From assembly GCF_030813715.1 (NCBI RefSeq), contig NZ_JAUSUZ010000001.1, positions 3,348,001 through 3,412,000 of the forward strand: a DNA stretch of 64,000 bases, read 5' to 3'. This DNA is from Catenuloplanes indicus (GTDB lineage Bacteria > Actinomycetota > Actinomycetes > Mycobacteriales > Micromonosporaceae). Positions 35,081 to 42,882 of this stretch are shown one piece after another. The stretch's first letter is position 1. Every line of letters starts with the position of its first letter. The notes beneath the pieces were generated by a model, which searched no databases, was not told the origin of the DNA, and was given only the letters and a program-made list of their open reading frames with translations. The position numbers and the translations under genes were made by a program.

Positions 35081-37611
35081 AGCGGCTAGTGATCATCGGC
35101 AACGGGATGGTCGGGCAGCGGCTCGTCGAGGCGGTGCGGGCCCGGGACACCGCGGCCGAGTGGTCGGTCACGGTGCTGGCCGAGGAGAGCCGGCCCGCGT
35201 ACGACCGGGTGAAGCTCTCCGCGTTCTTCGACGGCTCCTCCGCCGAGGACCTGAACCTGCACACCCCGGACTCCGGGGTGGACCTGCGGCTGGGTGAACC
35301 GGCGCTGGCGGTGGACACGGCGGCGCGGGTGGTGACCACGGCCGCCGGGACCTACGCCTACGACGCGCTGGTCTTCGCGACCGGTTCGTACCCGTTCGTG
35401 CCACCGGTGCCGGGCAAGGACCTGCCGGGCGTGTTCGTCTACCGGACGCTGGACGACCTGGAGGCGATCCGCTCCTACGCGGCCGGCCGCAGCGTCGGCG
35501 CGGTGATCGGCGGTGGCCTGCTCGGGCTGGAGGCCGCGAACGCGATGCGGCTGCTCGGGCTGTCCACCCACGTGATCGAGTTCGCGCCGCGGCTGATGCC
35601 GGTGCAGGTCGACGAGGCCGGTGGCGCGATGCTCCGCCGCTACGTCGAGGACCTGGGCGTGACCGTCCACACCGGGACCGGGACGACGGCGCTCAACGCC
35701 GGCGACGACGGCGCGGTGGCGAGCCTGAGCCTGTCCGACGGCGCGGTGGTCAAGGCGGACATGGTGATCGTGGCGGCCGGCATCCGGCCCCGCGACGACC
35801 TGGCGCGCGCGGCCGGCCTGCCCGTCGGCGCCCGGGGCGGCATCCTGGTCGACGCGACCTGCACGACCGAGGTCGCGGACGTCTACGCGGTCGGCGAGTG
35901 CGCGGCCGTCGACGGGGTCTGCTACGGCCTGGTCGCCCCCGGGTACGCGCAGGCCGAGGTGGTCGCGGACCGGCTGCTCGGCGGCGCGGCCACGTTCCCG
36001 GGCGCGGACATGTCGACCAAGCTGAAGCTGCTCGGCGTGGACGTGGCCTCGTTCGGTGACGCGCACGGCGCGACCGAGGGCTGCCTGGACGTGACGTTCA
36101 CCGACCCGGCCACCCGGGTCTATGCCAAGCTGGTGCTCTCCGACGACGCGAAGACACTGCTCGGCGGCGTGCTGGTCGGCGACGCGACGTCCTACCCGAC
36201 GCTGCGCGCCGGTGTGGGGTTGGAGCTGTCCGCTCCCCCGCTGACGCTGCTCGCACCGGCCGGTGCGGACGTCGACCCGGGTGCCGGGCTGGCCGCGCTG
36301 CCGGGCGCGGCGCAGGTCTGCTCGTGCAACGCGGTCACCAAGGACCAGATCGTCTCCGCGATCCACGAGCAGGGCTGCGCGGACGTACCGGCGATCAAGG
36401 CGTGCACGCGGGCCGGGACGAGCTGCGGGTCCTGCGTACCGATGCTCAAACAGCTCCTGACGCTCGAGGGCGTGGAGCAGTCGAAGGCGCTGTGCGAGCA
36501 CTTCGACCACTCGCGGCAGGAACTGTTCGACATCGTCCGGGTGCGCAACATCCGGTCGTTCTCCGCGCTGCTCGCCGAGTTCGGCCGGGGCCGGGGCTGC
36601 GACATCTGCAAGCCGGCCGTGGCGTCGATCCTGGCCTCGCTGAACACCGGTTACGTACTCGAGGGCGAGCAGGCCTCGCTGCAGGACACCAACGACCACT
36701 TCCTCGCCAACATCCAGCGCAACGGTACGTATTCGGTGGTGCCGCGCATCCCGGGCGGTGAGATCACGCCGGAGAAGCTGATCGTGATCGGCGAGGTGGC
36801 GCGCGACTTCAACCTGTACACCAAGATCACCGGCGGGCAGCGGATCGACATGTTCGGCGCGCGGGTGGAGCAGCTGCCGCTGATCTGGAAGCGGCTGGTC
36901 GACGCCGGGTTCGAGAGCGGGCACGCGTACGGCAAGTCGCTGCGCACCATCAAGTCGTGCGTCGGCTCGACCTGGTGCCGGTACGGCGTGCAGGACTCGG
37001 TCGGCCTCGCGGTCGCGCTGGAGCTGCGCTATCGCGGGCTGCGCTCACCGCACAAGCTGAAGTCCGCGGTGTCCGGGTGCGCCCGGGAGTGCGCGGAGGC
37101 GCGCAGCAAGGACTTCGGCATCATCGCCACGGACAACGGCTGGAACCTCTACGTCGGCGGCAACGGCGGCTTCCGGCCCCGGCACGCGGACCTGTTCGCC
37201 ACCGACCTGACCACGGAGGAACTGGTCCGCACGATCGACCGGTTCCTGATCTTCTACATCCGCAGCGCGGACCGGCTGCAGCGAACCGCGGCCTGGATCG
37301 AATCGCTGGACGGCGGGCTCGACCACCTGCGCGACGTGATCGTGCACGACTCGCTCGGTCTCTGCGCGGAGCTGGACGAGGCCATGGCACGGCATGTCAC
37401 GAATTATGCGGACGAGTGGGCGGCGACGCTCGACGACCCGGACCGGCTCGCCCGGTTCGTCTCGTTCGTCAACGCGCCGGACGCGCCCGACCCGTCGATC
37501 AGTTTCACGGTCGAGCGCGGGCAGCCGGTCCCCGTCGCCGACGACTCCGCCCATCGCCAGCCGGTGCTGCTCGGCATGCCGGCCGTCACCTCCGAGGGGA
37601 GCCTCGCATGA
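35077..37611 (+). CDS. nirB: Nitrite reductase [NAD(P)H] large subunit NirB
   Basis: An 844-residue sirohaem enzyme, reducing nitrite to ammonium with NAD(P)H in the cytoplasm. The order is an FAD/NAD-binding part (IIGNGMVGQRLVEAV, then IGGGLLGLEAANAM), a BFD-like [2Fe-2S] site (CSCNAVTKDQI with TSCGSCVPML), and the sirohaem/[4Fe-4S] domain with SCVGSTWCRYG and SGCARECAEA (four Cys, about 627-674). Length is normal. The start ATG overlaps the previous stop as ATGA and has a CGGAGG site. It overlaps nirD in the same way. Confidence 0.96.
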   Translation: MKRLVIIGNGMVGQRLVEAVRARDTAAEWSVTVLAEESRPAYDRVKLSAFFDGSSAEDLNLHTPDSGVDLRLGEPALAVDTAARVVTTAAGTYAYDALVFATGSYPFVPPVPGKDLPGVFVYRTLDDLEAIRSYAAGRSVGAVIGGGLLGLEAANAMRLLGLSTHVIEFAPRLMPVQVDEAGGAMLRRYVEDLGVTVHTGTGTTALNAGDDGAVASLSLSDGAVVKADMVIVAAGIRPRDDLARAAGLPVGARGGILVDATCTTEVADVYAVGECAAVDGVCYGLVAPGYAQAEVVADRLLGGAATFPGADMSTKLKLLGVDVASFGDAHGATEGCLDVTFTDPATRVYAKLVLSDDAKTLLGGVLVGDATSYPTLRAGVGLELSAPPLTLLAPAGADVDPGAGLAALPGAAQVCSCNAVTKDQIVSAIHEQGCADVPAIKACTRAGTSCGSCVPMLKQLLTLEGVEQSKALCEHFDHSRQELFDIVRVRNIRSFSALLAEFGRGRGCDICKPAVASILASLNTGYVLEGEQASLQDTNDHFLANIQRNGTYSVVPRIPGGEITPEKLIVIGEVARDFNLYTKITGGQRIDMFGARVEQLPLIWKRLVDAGFESGHAYGKSLRTIKSCVGSTWCRYGVQDSVGLAVALELRYRGLRSPHKLKSAVSGCARECAEARSKDFGIIATDNGWNLYVGGNGGFRPRHADLFATDLTTEELVRTIDRFLIFYIRSADRLQRTAAWIESLDGGLDHLRDVIVHDSLGLCAELDEAMARHVTNYADEWAATLDDPDRLARFVSFVNAPDAPDPSISFTVERGQPVPVADDSAHRQPVLLGMPAVTSEGSLA

Positions 37612-37949
37612 TCCTCGACGTACAGACCTTCGTCACGATCTGCCCGGTCGACCGCCTGGAACCGGACCGCGGCATCGCCGCCCTGGTCGACGGCGTGCAG
37701 ATCGCGCTGTTCCGCACGTCGGACGGCGAGATCTACGCGGTCGGCAACCAGGACCCGATCTCCGGCGCGTACGTGATGTCCCGCGGCATCGTCGGCAGCC
37801 GCGGCGACACCCCGACCGTGGCGTCGCCGCTGCACAAGCAGGTCTACGACCTGCGCACCGGCGACTGCCTGGACGTGCCGGGCGTGCACCTGCCGGCCTA
37901 CCCCGTGCGGGTGACGGACGCCTCGGTTGTCGAGGTGGCGGTGCACTGA
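37608..37949 (+). CDS. nirD: Nitrite reductase small subunit NirD
   Basis: A 113-residue Rieske-like protein, partner of NirB. The fold is recognisable (VQIALFRTSDGEIYAVGNQD, then PTVASPLHKQVYDLRTG) but the Cys/His iron-sulfur ligands of true Rieske proteins are absent, as is normal for NirD. Overlaps nirB by ATGA, so the two are made in step. Confidence 0.92.
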   Translation: MILDVQTFVTICPVDRLEPDRGIAALVDGVQIALFRTSDGEIYAVGNQDPISGAYVMSRGIVGSRGDTPTVASPLHKQVYDLRTGDCLDVPGVHLPAYPVRVTDASVVEVAVH

Positions 37950-37963
37950 CCAAGATGGGGCGC

Positions 37964-38461
37964 ATGGACCATGTGTACGGGAACGTGGACGCGCCGGTGA
38001 CGGTGCTGGAGTACGGCGACTACCAGTGCCCCTACTGCGCGGGCGCGGCTCCGGTCCTGCGCCGGCTCGTGGAGGAGTCCGACGGTCAGATCCGCCTGAT
38101 CTTCCGGAACTTCCCGCTCTTCGAGATCCACGAGTACGCGCTGACCGCCGCGCTCGCCGCCGAGTCGACCACCGCCGCCGGCGTCTTCTGGGACATGCAC
38201 CACGTGCTGTTCAAGAAGCAGGACCGGCTGGAGGACGCGTTCCTGCGCCACTACGCCGAGGCGGTCGGCGCCGACCCGGAACTGGCCACCGGCGAGGCCG
38301 CCCAGCAGTTCGCCCCGAAGGTCCAGGACGACTACACCACCGGCGTCGCCTCCGGCATCGCCGGCACCCCCAGCCTCCTGATCAACGACACCCCCTACGA
38401 GGGCCGCATCGAACTCCCCGACCTCCGCCGCGCCACCACCCTCACCCTCCGCCGCGTCTAA
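37964..38461 (+). CDS. DsbA-like thioredoxin-fold protein
   Basis: A 165-residue thioredoxin-fold protein. The redox motif CPYC follows VLEYGDYQ (about 22-25), and the cis-proline loop is GIAGTPSLLIN near the C-terminus, with the helical DsbA insertion between. There is no signal peptide or membrane anchor, so it acts in the cytoplasm, perhaps as a FrnE-like or repair thiol oxidoreductase. It starts 15 bp after nirD and is probably part of that transcript. ATG 37955 is an alternative start. Confidence 0.8.
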   Translation: MDHVYGNVDAPVTVLEYGDYQCPYCAGAAPVLRRLVEESDGQIRLIFRNFPLFEIHEYALTAALAAESTTAAGVFWDMHHVLFKKQDRLEDAFLRHYAEAVGADPELATGEAAQQFAPKVQDDYTTGVASGIAGTPSLLINDTPYEGRIELPDLRRATTLTLRRV

Positions 38462-38471
38462 ACTCGCCGGC

Positions 38472-39758
38472 TCAGGGTCTCGCAGCCGTGAGCGCCTCGG
38501 TCGGCGGGGGCGTGGCGGGTTTCCGGCCGCGGGAGCCGGCCAGCGTGAGGGCCGCGAGCACGGCCGGGGCCAGCAGGAAGGCGCCGCAGCAGGCCACCGC
38601 GAGAGCGGACAGCGCGGTGGCGAGGACGGCCGCGCGGTGTTCGTGGCCGGGCGGTAGCAGGCGCGTGGCAGCGGCGGCGCCGACGAACGTGACCGCGGCG
38701 AGGCAGGCGGCGGTGACGCGGAGCAGGAAATCAAGATCGAAATGCAGCAGCACCACCGGTACGGCGCAGGCCGCGCTCATCGTGGCGAGCAGAGCCAGGC
38801 TGCGCAACGGGACCGCGCCGGGCTCGCCGCCACGGGCGAACCAGCGCGGCAGCACGCCGTCGCGGGCCAGTGCGGCGCCGAGGCGGGCGGCACCGGCCAG
38901 GTAGGTGTTGATGCCGCCGAAGCTGAGCAGCAGCGCCGCCACGGCCAGGATCGGGCGGGCGGCCGGGCCGATGCCGGTCTCCAGCAGCGCGCCGAGCGCG
39001 CCGGCCTCGGCGGCGCGCGGGCCGAGCACGCCGACGGTCACCACGGCCAGCGCGAGGTAGAGCACGCCGACGACGGCGAGCGCGCCTTGGGTGGATCGCA
39101 TCAGGACGCGGCGGCCGTCGCGGTCGGTGGCGCCTGCGGCGAAGTCGGCGGACAGGTGGCTGGCGGCCTCCCAGCCGACGAACGCGAAGAGCAGCACGCC
39201 GATCGCGGCGGCCACGCCGCCGACACCGTGCGGCGCGAACGGCATGAAGTGCACGGCCCGCGCCTGGTCACCGGCCGTGACGATCGCGGTGCCGAGCAGG
39301 CCGACCAGCAGCGTCAGCAGCCACATCTGCACGCGGCCGGAGGTGCGCAGGCCGGCTGCGTTGACCGCGAACGCGGCGGCCATCAGCAGTACGGCGGCGA
39401 GCAGCGCGACGCCATGGCCGAGCCCGAGCGCGGCCGCAGCCGCCTCCGCGCCGACCAGCGCGCCGGCGAACGTGCCGAGCGGGATGACGCCGTAGAACCA
39501 GACACCCACCACCGCGGCGGTACGGTCGCCGAACGCGCGCCGGGCGAACGCGGCCACGCCGCCACCGTCCGGGTAGCGCACGCCGAGCACCGCGAACGTG
39601 ATCGCGACCGGCGCGCTGAGCAGCAGCAGCGCGGCCCAGGCGAGGATCGAGGCCGGGCCGGCGACCGCCGCGCCGAGCTGCGGCAGGACGAGAACGCCGG
39701 GGCCGAGTACGCCGCCGAGCAGAATGGCCGTTCCGTACCGAATGTTGAGCCGTTTCAT
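38472..39758 (-). CDS. APC-superfamily amino-acid permease
   Basis: A 428-residue transporter with about 12 membrane segments. The APC N-terminal pattern is clear: TAILLGGVLGPGVLVLPQLG (about 9-28), with GFDG-like FVGWEAASHLSADF near residue 200. Probably an amino-acid exporter or importer. The ATG at 39758 begins MKRLNIRYG, as in relatives. It is divergent from an Lrp-family regulator 80 bp away, the usual controller of such permeases. Confidence 0.85.
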   Translation of the reverse strand: MKRLNIRYGTAILLGGVLGPGVLVLPQLGAAVAGPASILAWAALLLLSAPVAITFAVLGVRYPDGGGVAAFARRAFGDRTAAVVGVWFYGVIPLGTFAGALVGAEAAAAALGLGHGVALLAAVLLMAAAFAVNAAGLRTSGRVQMWLLTLLVGLLGTAIVTAGDQARAVHFMPFAPHGVGGVAAAIGVLLFAFVGWEAASHLSADFAAGATDRDGRRVLMRSTQGALAVVGVLYLALAVVTVGVLGPRAAEAGALGALLETGIGPAARPILAVAALLLSFGGINTYLAGAARLGAALARDGVLPRWFARGGEPGAVPLRSLALLATMSAACAVPVVLLHFDLDFLLRVTAACLAAVTFVGAAAATRLLPPGHEHRAAVLATALSALAVACCGAFLLAPAVLAALTLAGSRGRKPATPPPTEALTAARP

Positions 39759-39838
39759 ACGGCCGAAGTTAGGCACTCCGAGCGTCGTAGAGCTGGCTCA
39801 CCGAACGTTCGGCCGAGATCGCCTGCCATAGTCACGGG

Positions 39839-40300
39839 ATGGACGAACTAGATTCGGCGCTGATCCGCCTCCTCCAGTCGGATGCGCGGTTGTCCAATCG
39901 GGAACTCGCGCGCCGGCTCGGTATCGCGCCGTCGACGTGCCTGGAGCGGGTCCGGTCGCTGACCCGGCGCGGCGTGATCCGCGGCTATCACGCGGACATC
40001 GACCCGATCGCGCTCGGCCGTGGCGTGCAGGCGATGGTGTCGGTGCAGGTCCGGCCGCTGAACCGCGACGTGATCAACGCTTTCAAGGCCGCGGCCAGCG
40101 AGATGACCGAGGTGCTGAGCGTGTTCGTGCTGGCCGGTGGCGACGATTTCCTGTTGCACGTGGCGGTTCCGGACCTCGACCACCTGCACGCGTTCCTGCT
40201 CGACCGCCTCAGCAAGCGCCGCGAGATCACCGGCTTCCGCACGTCGATGATCTTCCAGCAGATGCAGAACCAGACCCCCGAGCCGCTGACCGCTCCCTGA
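39839..40300 (+). CDS. Lrp/AsnC-family regulator
   Basis: A 153-residue Lrp-type protein. DNA-binding helix-turn-helix at about residues 4-60 (LSNRELARRLGIAPSTCLER), followed by the RAM ligand-binding domain (about 65-140, AMVSVQVRPLNRD). Ligands are usually amino acids. It is divergent from the APC permease, the likely target. The tail QMQNQTPEPLTAP is short and unstructured. Confidence 0.9.
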   Translation: MDELDSALIRLLQSDARLSNRELARRLGIAPSTCLERVRSLTRRGVIRGYHADIDPIALGRGVQAMVSVQVRPLNRDVINAFKAAASEMTEVLSVFVLAGGDDFLLHVAVPDLDHLHAFLLDRLSKRREITGFRTSMIFQQMQNQTPEPLTAP

Positions 40301-40364
40301 CCGGTCCGCCCCGCTGCGGTTCCTCGGTGACCACGGCCGGACCGCATCCGCCGCGCGTCCGAAG

Positions 40365-40447
40365 CCTGTGTGATCAATCAGTGGAGCGAAAAGGAGGTCA
40401 TCTAGCGAAGTTGATATCCCTTTCGCTCCACTGATTGATCACACAGG
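40365..40447. repeat. 27-bp perfect inverted repeat (long hairpin)
   Basis: Arms at 40365-40391 and 40421-40447 are perfect complements with a 29-base loop. The arms begin CCTGTGTGATCAATCAG and are much less GC-rich than their surroundings. It could be a terminator for the Lrp gene, a protein-binding site or the remnant of a small mobile element. Confidence 0.8.
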
Positions 40448-40638
40448 GCTGAGCGGCGTCGTTCGCTCGCGGTGTCGCCCCCGCATGGGTGAGATATCGC
40501 GATATTTCGGGCGCGGAGCGCCCGATTGCCGCAACGCACCCGGGCCGCCGCAAGCGAGCCGACTTGCCGCAACGGAGCGGGTTACCACAACGAAGGCGGA
40601 TTCCCCGTGGAAAGCGGGCTGCCGTGGAAGGCGCACTG

Positions 40639-40850
40639 CCACGCGAGCCGCACCGCCACGCGAGCCGCACCGCCACGCGAGCCGCACCGCGCAAGCCGCA
40701 CCGCCACGCAAGCCGCACCGCCACGCGAGCCGCACCGCCACGCGAGCCGCACCGCCACGCGAGCCGCACCGCGCAAGCCGCACCGCCACGCGAGCCGCAC
40801 CGCGCAAGCCGCACCGCCACGCGAGCCGCACCGCCACGCGAGCCGCATTA
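40639..40850. repeat. Minisatellite of 17- and 14-bp units
   Basis: Thirteen head-to-tail units: ten of 17 bp (CCACGCGAGCCGCACCG, with one CGCAAG variant and a diverged last unit) and three of 14 bp (CGCAAGCCGCACCG). The 14-bp form lacks CCA. Since 17 and 14 are not multiples of three, every frame shifts between units and no protein is conserved. Confidence 0.9.
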
Positions 40851-40907
40851 CCGCGGAAGGCACCGGTCCACGCCGCTGGGGTTTTTCGGTGACCACGGCG
40901 GGACCGG

Positions 40908-40953
40908 TGCCCGCGGGAGCACTGGGGAAGTGCCCACGCCGGAAGCGGGAAGA
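40908..40953. repeat. Dispersed 46-bp repeat, copy B
   Basis: Matches 29858-29903 at 42 of 46 positions and ends 7 bp before the nhaA stop. Confidence 0.7.
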
Positions 40954-40960
40954 TAAAGGG

Positions 40961-42496
40961 TTATTCGGTCTTCTCCCCCGGCTCGCATCGCGCCGCCGCG
41001 TCGGCGGGATCGAGCGTCGCCACGGTCGCGGTCAGGTCCGGCGAGGTCGTCGACGGCAGGCTGTCGCGGACGTCCGACGGAATACCGAAGCCGGACGGCG
41101 GGCCCGGCCGGTTCGGCGGTACCGGCGCGACCCAGGGCAGCGGCGGCAGCGCGGGCGGGCCGTCGCTGGACGGTGAGCAGAGCGGCGAGCGCTCGCCCAT
41201 CCACCGGATCACCCAGGCGCCGGCCACGGCCGCGATGAACGACCCGGCCAGGATGCCGATCTTCGCCTGGTCGCGGAGCTGTTCGTTCTCGAACGCGAGT
41301 TCCGCGATGAACAGCGAGATGGTGAAGCCCATGCCGGCCAGGACCGCGCCGCCGAGCAGGTGGCTGTAGCGGACCCGGCCGGGCAGCACGCCGAGACCGG
41401 TGCGCAGCGCGATCCACGAGGCGCCGAAGATGCCGATCGTGTTGCCGGCCACCAGCGCGATCACGATGCCGATGGTGAGCGGTGACGACACCGCGTCCCG
41501 GACCACCTCGCCGGTCAGGTGGACGCCCGCGTTGGCCAGGCCGAACGCGGGCACGACCAGGTACGCCGACCAGGGGTGCAGCCGCCGTTCCATCCGTTCG
41601 CTGGCGCTGACCGTCGCGGAGGCCTGGAGGATCGCCTGCTGCACGCGTTCCGCGCTCTGCGACTCCATCAGCGCGCGGCCGTACAGCGGGATGCGCCGGA
41701 TCTGTTCCTGAGGCGCGGGTTTCGCCGAGATGGAGAGGCCGATCAGCACGCCGGCCAGCGTGGGGTGCACGCCGGACTCGTAGACCGCTATCCACATCGC
41801 GATGGTGAGCACCACGTACGGCGCGAGCCGCCACACGCCGAGCCAGCGCAGCAACAGAACCACGCCGAGCAGCACGGCCGCGACCAGCAGCGGGCCGAGC
41901 TTCACGGTGTCGGTGTAGAAGACGGCCAGCACGCCGATCGCGCCGATGTCGTCGACCACGGCCAGCGTGAGCAGGAAGACGCGCAGCTGGTCCGGGCAGC
42001 GTGGGCCGAAGAGCGCGAGTACGCCGAGCACGAACGCGGTGTCGGTGGACATCACGACGCCCCACCCGTGCGCGGCCTCGCCGGACGGGTTGACAGCCAG
42101 GAAGATCGCGATCGGCAGGAGCATGCCGCCGATGGCGCCGAGCGTGGGGACCAGCATGGTGCGCCGGTCGCGCAGCTCGCCGGAGACCGCCTCGCGACTG
42201 ATCTCCAGGCCGAGGACGAGGAAGAAGACGGCCATCAGCGCGTCGTTGATCACATGGTGCAGGTCCATCTCCAGCGCCCAGCCGCCGACGTGCAGCGACA
42301 CGTGCGTGTGCCAGAGCGCGAAGTACGACTCCCACCACGGGGAGTTCGCCCAGACGATGGCGAGCACGGTGCCGATGAGCAGCGCGGCGCCGCTGCCGGC
42401 CTCGTTGCTCAGGAACGACCGGAGAGCGGGGTTGAGCTGGGGGGTGGGGATGCGCAGTGCGGGCCCGGGACGTGGTGGTGCGGTCACGCCGGACAC
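40961..42496 (-). CDS. nhaA: Na+/H+ antiporter NhaA
   Basis: A 511-residue membrane antiporter exchanging sodium for protons. The conserved aspartates are in STDTAFVLGVL (about 150) and LAVVDDIGAIGVLAVFYTD (about 180), the ion-binding pair of NhaA. Eleven to twelve membrane segments fill residues 25-425. The last 80 residues are a Pro-rich cytoplasmic tail not found in E. coli NhaA but common in actinobacteria. It starts at GTG 42496 (GTG 42487 is possible). Confidence 0.93.
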   Translation of the reverse strand: MSGVTAPPRPGPALRIPTPQLNPALRSFLSNEAGSGAALLIGTVLAIVWANSPWWESYFALWHTHVSLHVGGWALEMDLHHVINDALMAVFFLVLGLEISREAVSGELRDRRTMLVPTLGAIGGMLLPIAIFLAVNPSGEAAHGWGVVMSTDTAFVLGVLALFGPRCPDQLRVFLLTLAVVDDIGAIGVLAVFYTDTVKLGPLLVAAVLLGVVLLLRWLGVWRLAPYVVLTIAMWIAVYESGVHPTLAGVLIGLSISAKPAPQEQIRRIPLYGRALMESQSAERVQQAILQASATVSASERMERRLHPWSAYLVVPAFGLANAGVHLTGEVVRDAVSSPLTIGIVIALVAGNTIGIFGASWIALRTGLGVLPGRVRYSHLLGGAVLAGMGFTISLFIAELAFENEQLRDQAKIGILAGSFIAAVAGAWVIRWMGERSPLCSPSSDGPPALPPLPWVAPVPPNRPGPPSGFGIPSDVRDSLPSTTSPDLTATVATLDPADAAARCEPGEKTE

Positions 42497-42515
42497 CCTA
42501 GCCAGAAAACCGCGC

Positions 42516-42543
42516 GACCGGCCGGATGGAGATCCGGCCGGTC
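42516..42543 (-). terminator. Terminator after the lysine-rich microprotein
   Basis: GACCGGCCGGAT (42516-42527) pairs perfectly with ATCCGGCCGGTC (42532-42543) over a 4-base loop, beginning 7 bp after the microprotein stop. Confidence 0.75.
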
Positions 42544-42550
42544 CGCGAGG

Positions 42551-42613
42551 TCACTTCTTCTTCTTGTTCTTCTTGTCCTTCTTCTTCTTGTCCTTCTTCG
42601 ACTTCTTCGCCAT
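42551..42613 (-). CDS. 20-residue lysine-rich microprotein
   Basis: ATG 42613 opens a 20-codon frame reading MAKKSKKDKKKKDKKNKKKK, with 14 lysines and no hydrophobic residue after position 2. It has its own GGGAGAG ribosome binding site 5 bases upstream and a perfect hairpin terminator 7 bp after the stop, so it looks like a complete small gene. All lysine codons are AAG, in line with the genome's codon bias. The composition suggests binding to nucleic acid or the ribosome; short basic actinobacterial ribosomal proteins such as bL37 are similar in size but not clearly in sequence. Unassigned. Confidence 0.6.
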   Translation of the reverse strand: MAKKSKKDKKKKDKKNKKKK

Positions 42614-42692
42614 GTGGCTCTCCCTTCCGGCGTCGTGATCGGCGGCAGCATCGGCACCCCGGAGCGGGGCCTTAGCCTTTCCGCACGCGTAA

Positions 42693-42710
42693 CTCCAGTG
42701 TTACCTGGAG
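42693..42710. promoter_or_regulatory. Inverted repeat, possible MerR-type operator
   Basis: CTCCAG-N6-CTGGAG lies within a GTAAC...GTTAC context, 80 bp upstream of the lysine-rich microprotein and 170 bp before the 6-phosphogluconate dehydrogenase gene. Its form resembles MerR-family operators, but the -35 and -10 are not clear. Confidence 0.35.
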
Positions 42711-42882
42711 GGAAGCTTAGCTTCATGATCGCTCCGAGGACAGGCGAACTGAACCGGGAGCCGGGGCGGGACCGTACCGCCGGGTAGCCGTCTCACATGC
42801 GATGTGGGACACGGACGACGGCCCCCATTCGTGGCAGAGTCGGACCGGAAGACCGGGCACACACGAGAAGAAGCGAGATCCG

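Larger units (their letters stand above)
40301..40960. other. Repeat-rich gene-free region between lrp and nhaA
   Basis: About 660 bp without a supported gene; the reading frames found there are periodic and follow the tandem array. Contents in order: a 21-bp direct repeat (40324-40344), a 27-bp perfect inverted repeat (40365-40447), a 12-bp palindrome ATATCGCGATAT (40494-40505), a 13-unit minisatellite (40639-40850), the second copy of the direct repeat (40886-40906, 20/21 identical) and a dispersed 46-bp repeat (40908-40953). Confidence 0.75.

Noticed and set aside
40639-40850. CRISPR array
   Set aside because: Units are directly abutting and have no unique spacers; no cas genes nearby.
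40485-41176. Several 100-200 codon frames with HASRTATRAAP-type repeats
   Set aside because: They are translations of the minisatellite in all frames, with no ribosome binding site and no constant frame.
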